DNA of 64,000 nucleotides from Acanthornis magna (Eukaryota; Chordata; Aves; Passeriformes; Acanthizidae). The position numbers and the translations under genes were made by a program. The notes under the pieces were generated by a model. The model saw only the letters and a program-made list of their open reading frames with translations. It did no database searches and was not told the origin of the DNA. Shown in pieces: positions 40,847 through 53,100 of this stretch; positions within the stretch are counted from its first letter, which is position 1, and each line of letters begins with the position of its first letter. The stretch covers positions 7,875,001-7,939,000 of the forward strand of contig JAWUZG010000056.1 of the NCBI GenBank assembly GCA_036785705.1, given 5' to 3'.

Positions 40847-43800
40847 CCTTTCTTTAATTATAGCCACAAATATTTTCCTGTGTTATTTGATAATTAGCTG
40901 AAACAATCTGTCACCAAATTCCACAACATGGATTTATCACATCATAAGCAATCTCCAAGATTTGAATGCACAGTAAACCCGTGTGTCAGGCATTGCCTTC
41001 AGGAACTTTATTGAAGTCAGCCTTCATTAGAAGAAACACATACTAGAATGACATTAAAAAGAATTATAAAGCAAATCACACTTGCATTGATGCTGGTTGT
41101 TGTATCCCTGTTTGGGGAGGACTTACCACACTATAACGCAATTGCATCATTGGAAAACCTATGTATAGATATGACCTAAAATGGGAATCTAATCCCCTGC
41201 CTTTCATATAATAAATACCAATAGAGAGTTTTAAGGCTAATGTTGCATTCTGTGTGGAATACTTTCTGGCTTGTAAGCAAATGACTCATCATACACATTT
41301 CACACAGTAAGACATAGAAAAAAAAACCAAGACCAAAAAATAGTGATAGGAGAAAGAATTGTTTGCTCCTGCTCTGCAGTCCAAGGCGCCAGACCCCGAC
41401 CCATGCTGGTCTTATATTTTGACTCAGATAGTACAAAAGGGCTTCATTTTCATATTTTGATTGCCAAAACACACATTGGCCTGGTTTCCCCAGTGTGTGG
41501 CTCAGCTCTGGAGTTATTTTATTCCAGTCGCAGCAGCGATTAGGTGCAATTCTGAGTGAATGTTCAGGTGCATCCATGGTTGCCACTGTGTACATTTCTA
41601 CAAGTCTAAGACGCCCCTGAAGGCACCCTGTACCACCTTCATATATTTTCCTCTGAATGTTTTATCTTCTGAAAAGGTTGACCTGGTTGAAAACTGAAAC
41701 TGAGCAACACCCTCCCTTCCTGTACTCTGCACTCACTGGCGAGCTGTGTTCTCTCTGCAGCTGGCTCAAGAAGTTGAACTTCTCCCACCTGGCAGCAGTT
41801 ACCATCAGCAAGTAAACTCAGGTGCAAATCCTTAGCCCCCTGAAGTGGAGTCACTGCCAGCAGGCTTTTAACTTCGTGAAGCCCAGAATTCAAACCATAC
41901 CCTTTTCAGGTAGTGTTTTTTAACCTGCTGTTAGTAGACCATAAGTGATTTGTACATCAAAAAATAATCCCTGGGGCTGTAGTAAACAAGATTTTTAACC
42001 TTTCTACACTAGTCCTTTGCATCTAAAAAAGAAGGGGAGAGGTGCTAAACACAAGTAAGTTCCCATTCAGCCTTTATTTGGTTGCAGGTGGAATCTGTGA
42101 CTTGCTGTAGCCTGGCCAACAGATCTTTGTTGCTTGAGTGTTCCTCTGGTTAAAGAGCTTCAAGGCACTGCTTTGGCCCAGGGCTCAGTGCCCTGAAGGC
42201 ACCGCCCAAGGGTGCCCTGGGACCCTGAGCAGGGCTGGTCTCGGGCTCAGTGGAAGTTGCTGGGTGTTGCACAGGATCAGCTTTGCACTTCCTCAGGAGC
42301 TGAAGCCTCAGCTATAGGCCCTAAGAAATCTGTTGAGCATCTGTGAACAGGCAGCAGTAAAAGATTTCTTGTTTTGTTGTTTTAACTTTTACCTTATTGT
42401 TAGAGTGGTTTCATGCTCAAAATTTCAGAAGGTACCATCTGAGAAAGACGCTAGTCAGTGCCTTTGCACTAATTAGTGCCCTCAGGGAGCCATTTGCATT
42501 CAAGAAGAAACAGAGGACAGCAGGGATTTCCTGATCTGTCCAAGTCCAGGCAGTTGGGATTGTGGGAAACCACATCAACATAAATTGACTAAGCTCAGCA
42601 TATTGTTAATCAATTCTGCCTGTCCCCCTTCACCATCATGTCTAACTTGTACAGAGGGGATCCTTGGTCTCACCTAACAGCCTGAGTCTGGTGGAGGAGG
42701 AAGGTGATGTAGTCATTTACTCAGCTTTTATTATTTCAACCCTTTCCTCCATTCCTTGCCAAACTCTCCACAACTGAGCTAACTTTTAGGATGTATCTTT
42801 TGTTCTGACCTGCCTTGAACTTCAGCCTGGATTTGCTGTACTGCACTCCTGTCTGTGCTTAGCATTTTGAGAAGCATTTATTGTGTTAAGGAGATTTTTA
42901 AGGTTTTGGTTTTTTTTTCAGTAAGTAGAAGATATTGCATCAGTCTGGTTTGAAGCCATTTTATATGTTGCTTCTCCCCAGCTGGCTGAATGCCCTTTCC
43001 CTTCCCCCTTCTCTTTTACGTGGCAGTGCACGGAAAGATGATTGATGGAGTGTCACCAGCACGTTGTCAAAGGCTGGAGTAGATTAATGGGCAAGAAACA
43101 CCAGCCTGTTCCCCTTCATGTGTGATTGTTTGAAGGCAGGCTCATATTTTAACAGAAATTATATCCTGCTTCTCTGGATTCCCCCAATCAGGAATTGAAG
43201 GATGGGATTTCTATCTGAGATTGAAAGGTGGCTGCCACAAAGAGCCAGTTTGTTACTTGGGACAACTGCCTGCCTCCCATTTGACCAACAGCATCTCCCC
43301 GAGGCCTGTTTCAGGCAGGTTGCTCACCTCCTTAACAAGGTGGATTTTTGCCACCAGTTAACATTTACACCTCCAGTTCTTTCTCCTTGCAGACACAGCT
43401 CATTATGGCATAGGCCCAGGGCCAGAGGAGCTCTGGTCTGTAACCTGACGGACACCGGTGAGTGTGCCCGTGCTGCAAGGAAGGAGCACATCTGTCCCCG
43501 AGCAGCTCAGAACCTTTGAAAAGGCTTTTTTGGTGATTGGCCTTGGTCACAAATTCAGCCGTGATCTGTGCCTCAATTCCCCATCTGCAAAAGAAGGATA
43601 GCAATATGGTAATTTCCAAACATTGCACTTGCCATGGATTGTTTTCTAGCAGAAATGCTAGGAATGCAATTTATAAGAGAAATTAATCAAAGACTGGGCT
43701 GAATCCTGGCAGGAGAAAATAATCAAACCCAGAGTATGAATGTTTTCTGCATTTTCTTGAAGGTAGACATTGCCAGCATTTCGTAATCTGCTATTCCAGT

Positions 43801-44628
43801 CCTAACAGATATTTCAGCTTTGTTATTTGTAGTCCCCAGTAGTGGCCTCCACTAAAAGGCTTGAATGTGGCAGGAATTACGTCTTTCACACCAGCCTATC
43901 TGTGTCTACCAGAAGGCTACACCTGGCTGTCATAAACCCCTGCTCCAAGGGCTACATGGAGCCCATTTTTCTGATTATCCAGGAAACAGCTGTTCTTCCC
44001 AGTTTATTCTCTCTTCAGTGGCTCTGATCTCAAGCCTGTGTCCAACCAGATAAAAGCTGCATTTAAGAGCCTCTTGAAGCAGATGCATTTTCTTTTTCAT
44101 ATGTAGCTGGGAATCACAGCTACTGTTAATATTCTTGTAATAATTTTACAAGCAAAATAATAAAGAAATCTGTACTTCTTGCCTGGCTGGTGAGAAGTGA
44201 TTACCTGTGGTTTGCTGATCCAGTGCAGCTCTCTGTCTGCTTTTCTGTCTAGTTGTGACAAAGGTCTGTGCTTCATGTAGGTATTTTCTTTGATAGAGAT
44301 TTGTGACAGATGATATTTAGTTAGAAAAGATTGCTGAACGTAACTGTTCCTGCCGTGTATGTTCTCGGAGTTCATCTCTGGAGTATCCTGAGATGTTTGA
44401 GGGTTTTTGGGTAAGACATAAATGTGAGTTTGTTCTGGATGCAGCCTCTGGGGAAGCACATCCTGTGGATTTACATTTACAAAACTTCACATTCTTCTAG
44501 GGAGTTTGATATCCCACCTGAAATTTGAATCTATTTGAGATAACTGATACTGTCTTTGCTTACCTGGCATTTCAGTTGTTTCCTGTTCGCCCTCATGACA
44601 GTTTGCTGTGTATTGGCCACGATAATCA

Positions 44629-44688
44629 TGACCTAAAAACAAATTGCCCTTTGACAATTGTGACCTAAAACCAAAAACAAATTGCCCT
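44629..44688. repeat. Imperfect tandem duplication
   Basis: TGACCTAAAAACAAATTGCCCT is repeated about 32 bases later as TGACCTAAAA with a small insertion and then CAAATTGCCCT. Confidence 0.8.
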
Positions 44689-47008
44689 CTTTTCTGCAGC
44701 CATTTCCTGGAGTCCAGAAATCAGTATCTGCCTGTGGAAAAGAGGTTACACGGAAGTTTTGTAATTGTCACCCCAGTCAATTCTTCCCAGATGGAACATT
44801 GGAAGGAAAGAGAATTGTGAAAAAGAAACTTCCTGTTACATGCCCATGCTTGGTACAGGTGGAACTTGTACAGTTTGCAAGTTGTGAGCGATTTGAAGCC
44901 GGGCCAGGGTCTCTTTGAGTCATGATGTGGGCCACAAGCAGCCTCATCTTCTATGCTAACTGCAGCCTACACGTCTGGGAAAGCTTCTTGCTCTTTGGCA
45001 ATTTGTATTCATTTGTTCTCCAGGAAAATGAGGCTTCAGGGAGGACTTTTGCTAAGCACCTTATAGATGTTACTGTGCACCGACTCAATGTGCAGTTTAT
45101 GTGTCTCCCCTTTCTCTTGCACTGGAAAAAGAGTGGGTTGGATATTTGAAGCCTGCTTTTACGTACAAAAAGACCAAAAAAAAGAAGATTGTGTAAGCAT
45201 TAATGATTTGTTATTGTGTCTGGGAGCCACAGTGCTGCAGGACTTTGCTCTAATGGTGCTTTCACAAGAAAGAACTAATTTGACTAACTTTATTAATTCC
45301 AGTTTGTTTTAAGTTTGCTCATTAGTAATTTAACGCAAGATGCTTCAGCTGAAGAGGCCATGTCAGGACAAGGAAGAGCAGAGGGAAAGTGCCAGGAATC
45401 ATTAGTGTTTATTAACCACTGCACTCATCAATCTTGACTAAGAGCACAGCCCATTCGTTCTGGACTGGTGGACTGAGATACAGAAATATCATTAACAGTG
45501 GAGAATGCCTCTTTCCAGGTCAGTCTGTAATGGGCAGGCATCCAGACAACACCCCCGCCCCCATCCCCACATGTTCCCAGCCTTTCAGCTGGTCTCCTCA
45601 CGGTCCAGCCTGAGCTGACAGCTCAGCAGCTTCTGGAAGGAGGAAGCCCTGCCCCTAGCCAGCCATAGTATCAATTAACAAATACAGCGTTTTCGTCCCC
45701 CGTAAGCATTACTGAAAGGTTAAGTGTTGTTATGAAGGGGTTTTTTAATTGCTTTTCAAATTATTAAATGATTAATACTTCTGTGCTTTGCTGGATCTGG
45801 TCTGGCACTTTGTGTTGGCAACATGTTCCTCTCACTGAAAGTCTTGAAACATTAAAATGGAAAGGTTTCTCTTTTCTTTTGTTTAGACAAAGCGTTTAAT
45901 AACCAATTTCAGCAACTGCAAGGCACTGAGCTGATGACTCAGAGCTCTGACCTGTGAATCGGGGCTGAATGAATGGCTCCAAAAGGTTGGAGGAGGGAAT
46001 AATACTACATTTGCCAGGTTTCTAATGAGAAATATGACCCCTGCCCAGTCCACTTGCAGTCATTAAGGATCATATTTCACTTTGAGATGTGTTTTCTTGC
46101 ATCCTACCCAAATTGCAACTTGAGTAGTTACATTCTGCTCACTAAAATATCCCTGTGGTTTAATTGAAGAAGTTATGTTTCCCTTCCCCTCTTAAAAGCT
46201 TTGTTGTGTAATGTTGTGGTGCTGTCGTGATCTGTGCTGCCTAATCTACAGCGCACACACACACAACCCCCAGGTGAAAGCCTGTGAAGCCTTTGACAGT
46301 AGCAGAATGAGGGGGAAAGTGGCATCTTGGGAAGGTGGTTCGACATTGCATCCCCATTTGAGTCTCTTGCCACCCTTGCAAAGTGTGTGACAGCGCTGTC
46401 ACACTGCAGGGGCAGCATTTTGCATTTACTTTGCACATGTGTAAGTCACTGCTCCAGGCAAAGTATCAGGTGCCTGGTCCTTGGCATCAGGTCTGTGACA
46501 AGGGGTGTGTTGAACTTAGCACTGTGATGGCACAGCCTGGAAACAAGAAATGACATTAAAACACAGCGTGGATGTTCAGACACATTGTGTGTGTCATGAC
46601 GTTTTGTGGATGAGATTTTGGTACTTTCTGGGAAAAGAGTTGGTGTTGGATGACATTCAGTGATTGAGGGGATGGAAAGAGATTGCAGTTTAATTAAAAT
46701 TCTAATCCCAAGTTTGACAATTTTTCTTGCCAGGTCAGCAGCCTGCACGTCCTATTTCTGATTCTGTGAATTAAATGGGCTGACAGTCGTCAGCTTCTCC
46801 GGAAATGGCCGTAAATCCAGCTAAAAATTAGCAAACATCAATACATTCAGAGGAGCTTCGAGCAGGGCTGTGTCACGCAGCAGTTTCGCATCAATGTCCA
46901 CTGCTGCCAGCGCTCAAATACAAACAAAGCCCCTCTTCCTCTGCAGCAGGAGGCTGTGTTCAGTGTCCCCCGCTGCAGAAGCCTCACTGCAGTGTCCCTG
47001 TTCCGCAG

Positions 47009-47056
47009 GTCGTTGAGCAGTGTTGCCCCAAAGGCAGCGCTCCCCTGTCCCCAGCC
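47009..47056 (+). other. SEMA6D: 5' UTR part of first coding exon
   Basis: The acceptor CTGTTCCGCAG ends at 47,008 after a pyrimidine-rich stretch, leaving 48 bases of leader before the ATG. The leader has no ATG. An alternative acceptor (CCGCTGCAG) ends 30 bases earlier, at 46,978, and would lengthen the leader without changing frame. Both are plausible; the downstream one has the better tract. Confidence 0.55.
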
Positions 47057-47165
47057 ATGAGGCTGCCCGTGCTCTGTGCCTTGGTGACGCTGCTGAGCCT
47101 GTCCCGCTGCCGCGCCGTCAGCTTCCCTGAAGATGAGGACCCCATCAACGTTGTGGACTACCACT
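47057..47165 (+). CDS. SEMA6D: SEMA6D coding exon 1: start and signal peptide
   Basis: The ATG has G at -3. It encodes a hydrophobic leader (residues 1-20, core [13 protein letters not shown]) with predicted cleavage after CRA, then VSFPEDEDP, the conserved mature N terminus of SEMA6D. The exon ends after the first base of codon 37 at a GTGAGT donor. The leader core differs from the mammalian one as I remember it, while the mature start is conserved, as usual for signal peptides. Confidence 0.93.
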
Positions 47166-50100
47166 GTGAGTAATCCGCGAGTGGTGCTAAACACTAGGGA
47201 AAAAGTTCTAATGTGGATCTTTTTTTTCCTTCCCCCCCGCCATGGGAAATTAAAAAAAAATCTGATTCCTTTCAAATTGAAATGTATTTACTGGCTTTGT
47301 ATCTTTAATAGAACACTTAATCATTTTCTTAAAAAAACAATCAGAAATACAGCAATAACTTCAGGAAAAAGGACATTTGCTGACATTAGCCATCTTTCCC
47401 TCATTTATATTCAAGACATTACTCAAGGAATTTAGTTTAAACCCTTCTACACCTAGTATATACAGCTAATCAATGCCATATATTGATTCTTTAGCTCTAT
47501 AATCCTGAGTGATGGTGTAGCCCATTTTTACTTGCAGATTCAAGGCAATATCCAGTATTTAGAGGACGCCCTTCAGGCAATGAATCTCAGCACAGACTGG
47601 ACTTCCAACTAATGTTGAAAATTCGAGACACACTTTATATCACTGGCAGGTAATTTTCCTTCACTCAGTTCATTAGATTAAAATTCTTTTCTCTTCTGGT
47701 TTTGCATTTATGTGTAAGATTCATTTAGAAAAATGTGCAGAATATGATAAAAATTAGAATCGGGGCAGGACTTCCCAGAGAAATATACCATATCTATGGC
47801 CAGTGCATGAAAATTGGATTTGAAGGCTGCAGTTACTGTAGTTAAGCTAAAACCAATGATCAAATGCTCTTTTCCCTCTTTTATATTACTGCTCTGCCTG
47901 ATAAAAACCTCTCCTGATCATTTTAAACTTGGACTGACACGTCAGGGCTGCAGAAACTGAGGATAACACACTTGCATATTTACAGCCCAGGTTAGTTCTC
48001 AGCAGAATGGGCAGACAGGGATGGACAGCTGGACACTGCAGGTGCTACCTCAGGACCTTACCAGTAAAAATCAAAACCACCCCATGTTGCCCAGGAGCAA
48101 CCTTCTCCCATTTGCGTTAAACACAGAAAATCCATAAGCATTTCATCGAAGTTGTTGGTCTAACAACATTCTGAAAACAGATTAAGCTTATCAAATAAAG
48201 AGGCACAGAATGAATTCATTTACTGCTGTCTTTTTACACTGCAAACAGGGACCAGGTTTACACAGTAAACTTAAATGAAGTTCCAAAATCAGAAGTTACT
48301 CCAAGCAAGGTGAGTAGATGCATGCTGGAAAGGGAGAGGTGTTTTCTTTGGTTTTAATGTTTTTTTAAAGAATTTTTTGTGGCAAGGAATCAAATGTCCC
48401 TTTCTGGTCTGCTTTAACAGAAATTAACATGGAGATCAAAGCAGCAAGACAGAGAGAACTGTGCTATGAAAGGCAAACATAAAGTAAGTTTAGCACATTA
48501 TAGAAAAATGGCACTGGTATTTATTATATACATGGAGTTTGTGATTAATACATCTTACTCTCTTTTCAGGATGAATGCCATAATTTCATTAAAGTCTTTG
48601 TTCCAAGAAATGATGAGATGGTGTTTGTCTGTGGAACGAATGCGTTTAACCCTATGTGCAGATACTATCGGGTAAGAGTACTGAAGATGCCATTAATCTG
48701 TTACTGGTTTTGCCTGCACTGGTTCTGCCGTAGCAAATACATCCAGTGTGACTGGAGAGTGCTTCAAGGTGAAATAAAAACAGACAGAAGCCAATGTGCT
48801 GAATTAAGTTTTGTGGAAAGACAATGTTATGCTTTTGTGCCAGTGCACAAAATAGAAATGACACTATCACCCATTTATTTTTCTTCTCTAGTTGAATACA
48901 TTAGAGTATGATGGGGAGGAAATTAGTGGTTTGGCAAGATGCCCATTTGATGCCAGACAAACCAATGTCGCCCTCTTTGCTGGTAAGAACTTTTACTTGT
49001 AATGAGTCTAAATGATTAATGACACCAAAGGAGACAGAGAGCTTTTAAAGCAAGCACAGGAAAAGCTAAAGGTGTCATGGTGCCCCTGCTCTTAAATTTT
49101 TTAAAGGTCCTCCAAAGGATTAGAAGCTGACCTGTTAATAAATAGGTTACAGCAGTCTGGGGAAGTGTGACAGTAAAGAAACGGGGAAAAATACAGGCTA
49201 GTCAGAATTCTGCAGGTTATTAAAGATCTCCTAATACCATGTTTTCAACTTCTGTTTTAGATGGGAAATTGTATTCAGCAACAGTAGCAGATTTCCTGGC
49301 AAGTGATGCTGTTATTTATCGCAGCATGGGGGATGGATCTGCCTTAAGAACAATAAAGTATGATTCCAAATGGATAAAAGGTAATTTGGGGAGTATTTTC
49401 CCATACACATGGCAAGTGTAATTTGAGTGGCACAGAAGGTCAGGTAATTCACAGCCAGCATGGTTTACACATATGCTAAAAGGTCAGCATGTATGAGGCT
49501 TTCAGAATAGTATAATTACAATTGAAAAGCTGCTTAATGCAAAAAAATTAAAAAGGCAGCATTTTTGTTAAATGCTTTAATGACTGAATTTGCAGTAACA
49601 AAATACCTTAGCAAAATACAATTTCTGTGAGGCTTTTTTACAGTTCATTAGCCAACGCTAAAGAGTTCAAGTTCATTTAAACTCCATTGCACTTTATTGG
49701 GACATCCTAAACTGTCTGGAAGACTGGAGCTCATATTGGCTGGTATGGACCTGGGGAGGAGCCACCAAGTCTCACCGTATTGTCACTGTCATGTGCCCAT
49801 TCAGCAGTTCTTTGAGGTAACTTCTACTTGCTCTTTCTTACAGAACCACACTTCCTCCATGCCATAGAATATGGGAACTACGTTTATTTCTTCTTCCGAG
49901 AAATTGCTGTAGAGCACAACACTTTAGGCAAGGTCAGTATCATCACTGTGAGCTGTTGAGTCATAGCAGAAAGAGCTCATCCTAAAACAGCATCAGGAAC
50001 AAGTACAGTTCGTAATATGAGGGAGGAACTAGGACAAAGCTTGCACAGTTTTCCCATCATTATAATTTACAGGGAGGGGAAAAAAGAGAACTAGAGCACT

Positions 50101-53100
50101 GCATTCTTCAACCAAAAAGCTGTTCTGTTCTCCAGGCCTCGCTGTTAGTGAGCTCGCTACAGGTGTCTTTCAATGTGCTGTTGCCTTAGTGCTGCTGTTG
50201 TCTTAACTCTTGTGGCAAGTAATGGAAAAGCTGAGGGTGTTTTCATGCTTATTAAAGAAACAAAAGAAGACAACACAAAAGGAGAGTTTCAAAGAAGTTT
50301 CTCTAATGTCCCTGGATATTGAATAATTCAGTCATGCCAGTACAGAGTATAATACTCATGCCTCACCATGGAGGGATATTCTACAATAAATTATTAAATC
50401 CCTTACACATGGTTAATTAAAGTCTTTAAATCTCACTAACAATATGATTTTGAAGGTGAAAAGGGTGGGGGCAAACAGTGGAGATGCATTTGCTTGGTGA
50501 TACATTAAAATGCCTGTGCACTACAAGCTGAACACCATTTGCTTTCATCTTCTCTGTGCAGATAAATGGCAGCTTCCTGTTAACAACATTATCTTCAGTG
50601 TTTAAGAGCTCAGAAACAAGCTCTGTTTCCCTTGCATCTCTCAAGCCTCTCTTTTTCTTTCTTTTTTGCCCTTCACAGGCTGTGTATTCCCGTGTGGCAC
50701 GCATATGCAAAAATGACATGGGGGGCTCCCAAAGAGTCCTGGAGAAGCACTGGACATCCTTTCTGAAAGCTCGGCTCAACTGCTCAGTTCCTGGGGATTC
50801 ATTCTTCTACTTTGATGTCCTGCAGTCTATCACAGACATCATAGAAATCAATGGAGTGCCCACCGTTGTCGGTGTATTCACCACACAGCTCAACAGGTGA
50901 GCAACCTTTCCTCGGAGGTAGTTCTCTGGTTCACTCTTACACTGAGATTGGTGCCATTGTAATCTGAGTTCTTGCAACTGTTTTTCTAATTTTACAGCAT
51001 CCCTGGTTCAGCAGTGTGTGCTTTCAGCATGGATGACATTGAGAAAGTCTTCAAAGGGAGATTTAAAGAACAAAAGACTCCTGACTCTGTTTGGACAGCT
51101 GTACCTGAAGACAAAGTGCCAAAGCCAAGGTAAAAGGTTCTTACTCATGATGTCATAACACTGTCCTTGTAAAGGGCTACCTTAAATCAGCTGCACTCTT
51201 GAGTGCCTTGTTGGGTAAAACCAGAAGCAGAGCTTGACACTTCAGCCATAAGGATGCTCATTAACCGGCTGCCTTCTCTCATTAACTAAAATATCAAGAG
51301 GAAAACAATGTTGTTCTCATTTCAGACCTGGCTGCTGTGCAAAACATGGCCTAGCAGAGGCTTACAAAACCTCCATTGATTTCCCGGACGAAACACTTTC
51401 CTTCATCAAATCTCATCCTTTGATGGACTCAGCTGTTCCCTCAGTCACTGAGGAGCCCTGGTTTACCAAAACACGTGTCAGGTACGACACTTCAAAAGTA
51501 ATGCCTGTGAAAAGGAAAACAAGAAAACTTGCTGCTAACGATGTGCCTTTTGGTCTTGCTAGATACAGATTGACAGCAATAGCTGTAGACCATGCTGCTG
51601 GACCCTACCAGAACTACACAGTCATATTTGTTGGCTCCGAAGCAGGAGTAGTACTTAAAATCTTGGCAAAGACCAGGCCTTTTTCTTTGAATGACAGCGT
51701 ATTGCTGGAAGAGATTGAAGCATATAATCATGCAAAGTGAGTATTACCAGAACATCTAAGCTCTTCATCTAGTCCTTGGTACCTAGCTAAAAAAGATTAT
51801 GGTAAACCAGCTCATTGTCACTAGCAGCACCACTTGTTTGTCATTTCATCGTGTTCCTCATGTTGAATAACCCAAAAATATTTGGTCACTTGCCATTTTG
51901 TATGGGTTGAATGAACAACCTAATTCCCCTCCAGTGACGTCAGTGACACAGTCTAATTCTCCCATAAATACTTCTGAAACGTCAGAAGTATTTGCTGATG
52001 TTAAAAATAAATGATCTGTGCTTATCTTGAGGGTTGCTCAAGAGCAACCAATAGTGTATAACCTATATCTGATCATTTTAAATTTGTTTATTTTTTGGCA
52101 CAAAGAATTTGTGGAGTGGAAGCATTCCAATTAGAGTCTACAGGCATCCAATACAGGACTCCTCTTCTGCTCTGTCACGATATTTATGCTGACTGAGAGA
52201 ACAAAGACAATGGATTTGGATTTTTTTTTCCTACATAGTTCAGCGAACTTGTCACCTAGCTGTTAACAGGAGCCAGAAGCTGACATTTGATAACCCAGAG
52301 GTTTAACAATCTCTCAGCAAAGTAGTAGTAGGTTACATTTATAAATGTGAAAAGTTTCTGTTGAGTAGCTACACAGACAACAAATGAAATGTTTACTCCA
52401 TGAAGTACTACAGTCACTAAAGCTGTGGCCTGCCTTGTTTTTGCTGACCAGGTGTAACGCAGAGAGCGAGGAGGACAGAAGAGTGATTTCCCTCCAGCTG
52501 GACAGAGACCACCATGCTCTGTTCGTGGCATTCTCCAGCTGCGTCGTTAGAATTCCCCTGAGTCGGTGTGAGCGTCACGGGTCGTGTAAAAAGTATGGCT
52601 CTGTTCCTGAACTCCCCCTTAAAGCAAGGCCACCTTGCATCTCTTGGGAAGGAAGTAAAAAATGCATGATTTTTGGGGGTTTTTCTCTTGCAAGGGCATG
52701 TATTGCTTCACGGGACCCATACTGTGGCTGGTTAGACCATGAGGCGTGTGGAAGAGTGACACCAAGCATGCTGTAAGTACTCCTTTTCAAGTTAGCCCGG
52801 CATCTCTAAATATTCTTTACAGACTCCATGAGCTCATGTTTTGTGCCTCTTCTCTTGCACAATTACTAAACCTGTATTTTTTTAAAGATTTGTTTTCAGT
52901 GCACTGTATATCTAAGAGAACAGAATGCTAAAGTCTGGCTTAATTCTGCAATCTCTGGGTGAAGACTTGCTTTCAGTGGCAGTTTTACATGTGTAGGAGG
53001 AAAGGCAGACCTGTAGGAAGAGCAGTTGGAAGCAGGAAGGCGAGCAATTGCAGCATGCAAACCTGAGCAGCTCCAGGAGGACAGTACAGTGTCCCCTCCC

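Larger units (their letters stand above)
30723..47008 (+). other. SEMA6D: Large 5' intron, no coding exon recognised
   Basis: About 16.3 kb separate the CpG-island donor from the acceptor of the first coding exon. I see no sequence with semaphorin similarity or other protein homology here. It holds a CA microsatellite (31,554), homopolymer runs such as 17 A at 38,280, a perfect 10-bp hairpin at 40,821 and an imperfect tandem duplication at 44,629. Extra noncoding 5'-UTR exons, known for mammalian SEMA6D, could lie here unseen. Confidence 0.6.
51737..52451 (+). other. SEMA6D: SEMA6D intron 12 with internal poly(A) signal between two hairpins
   Basis: This 715-base intron starts with a codon-completing G and TGA stop. 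It contains a full CRE-type palindrome TGACGTCA (51,935), a perfect 12-bp hairpin (51,966-51,993), AATAAA (52,006-52,011) and a perfect 8-bp hairpin with a 2-base loop (52,032-52,049). Retention with internal polyadenylation would yield a soluble 476-residue protein lacking the PSI domain, stalk and membrane anchor. Confidence 0.6.

Noticed and set aside
51420..51740. Continuous exon across 51,420-51,740
   Set aside because: The frame is open, but the 81-base segment interrupts conserved sema sequence and has a clear branch site and GT/AG ends, so the default reading is a spliced mini-intron.
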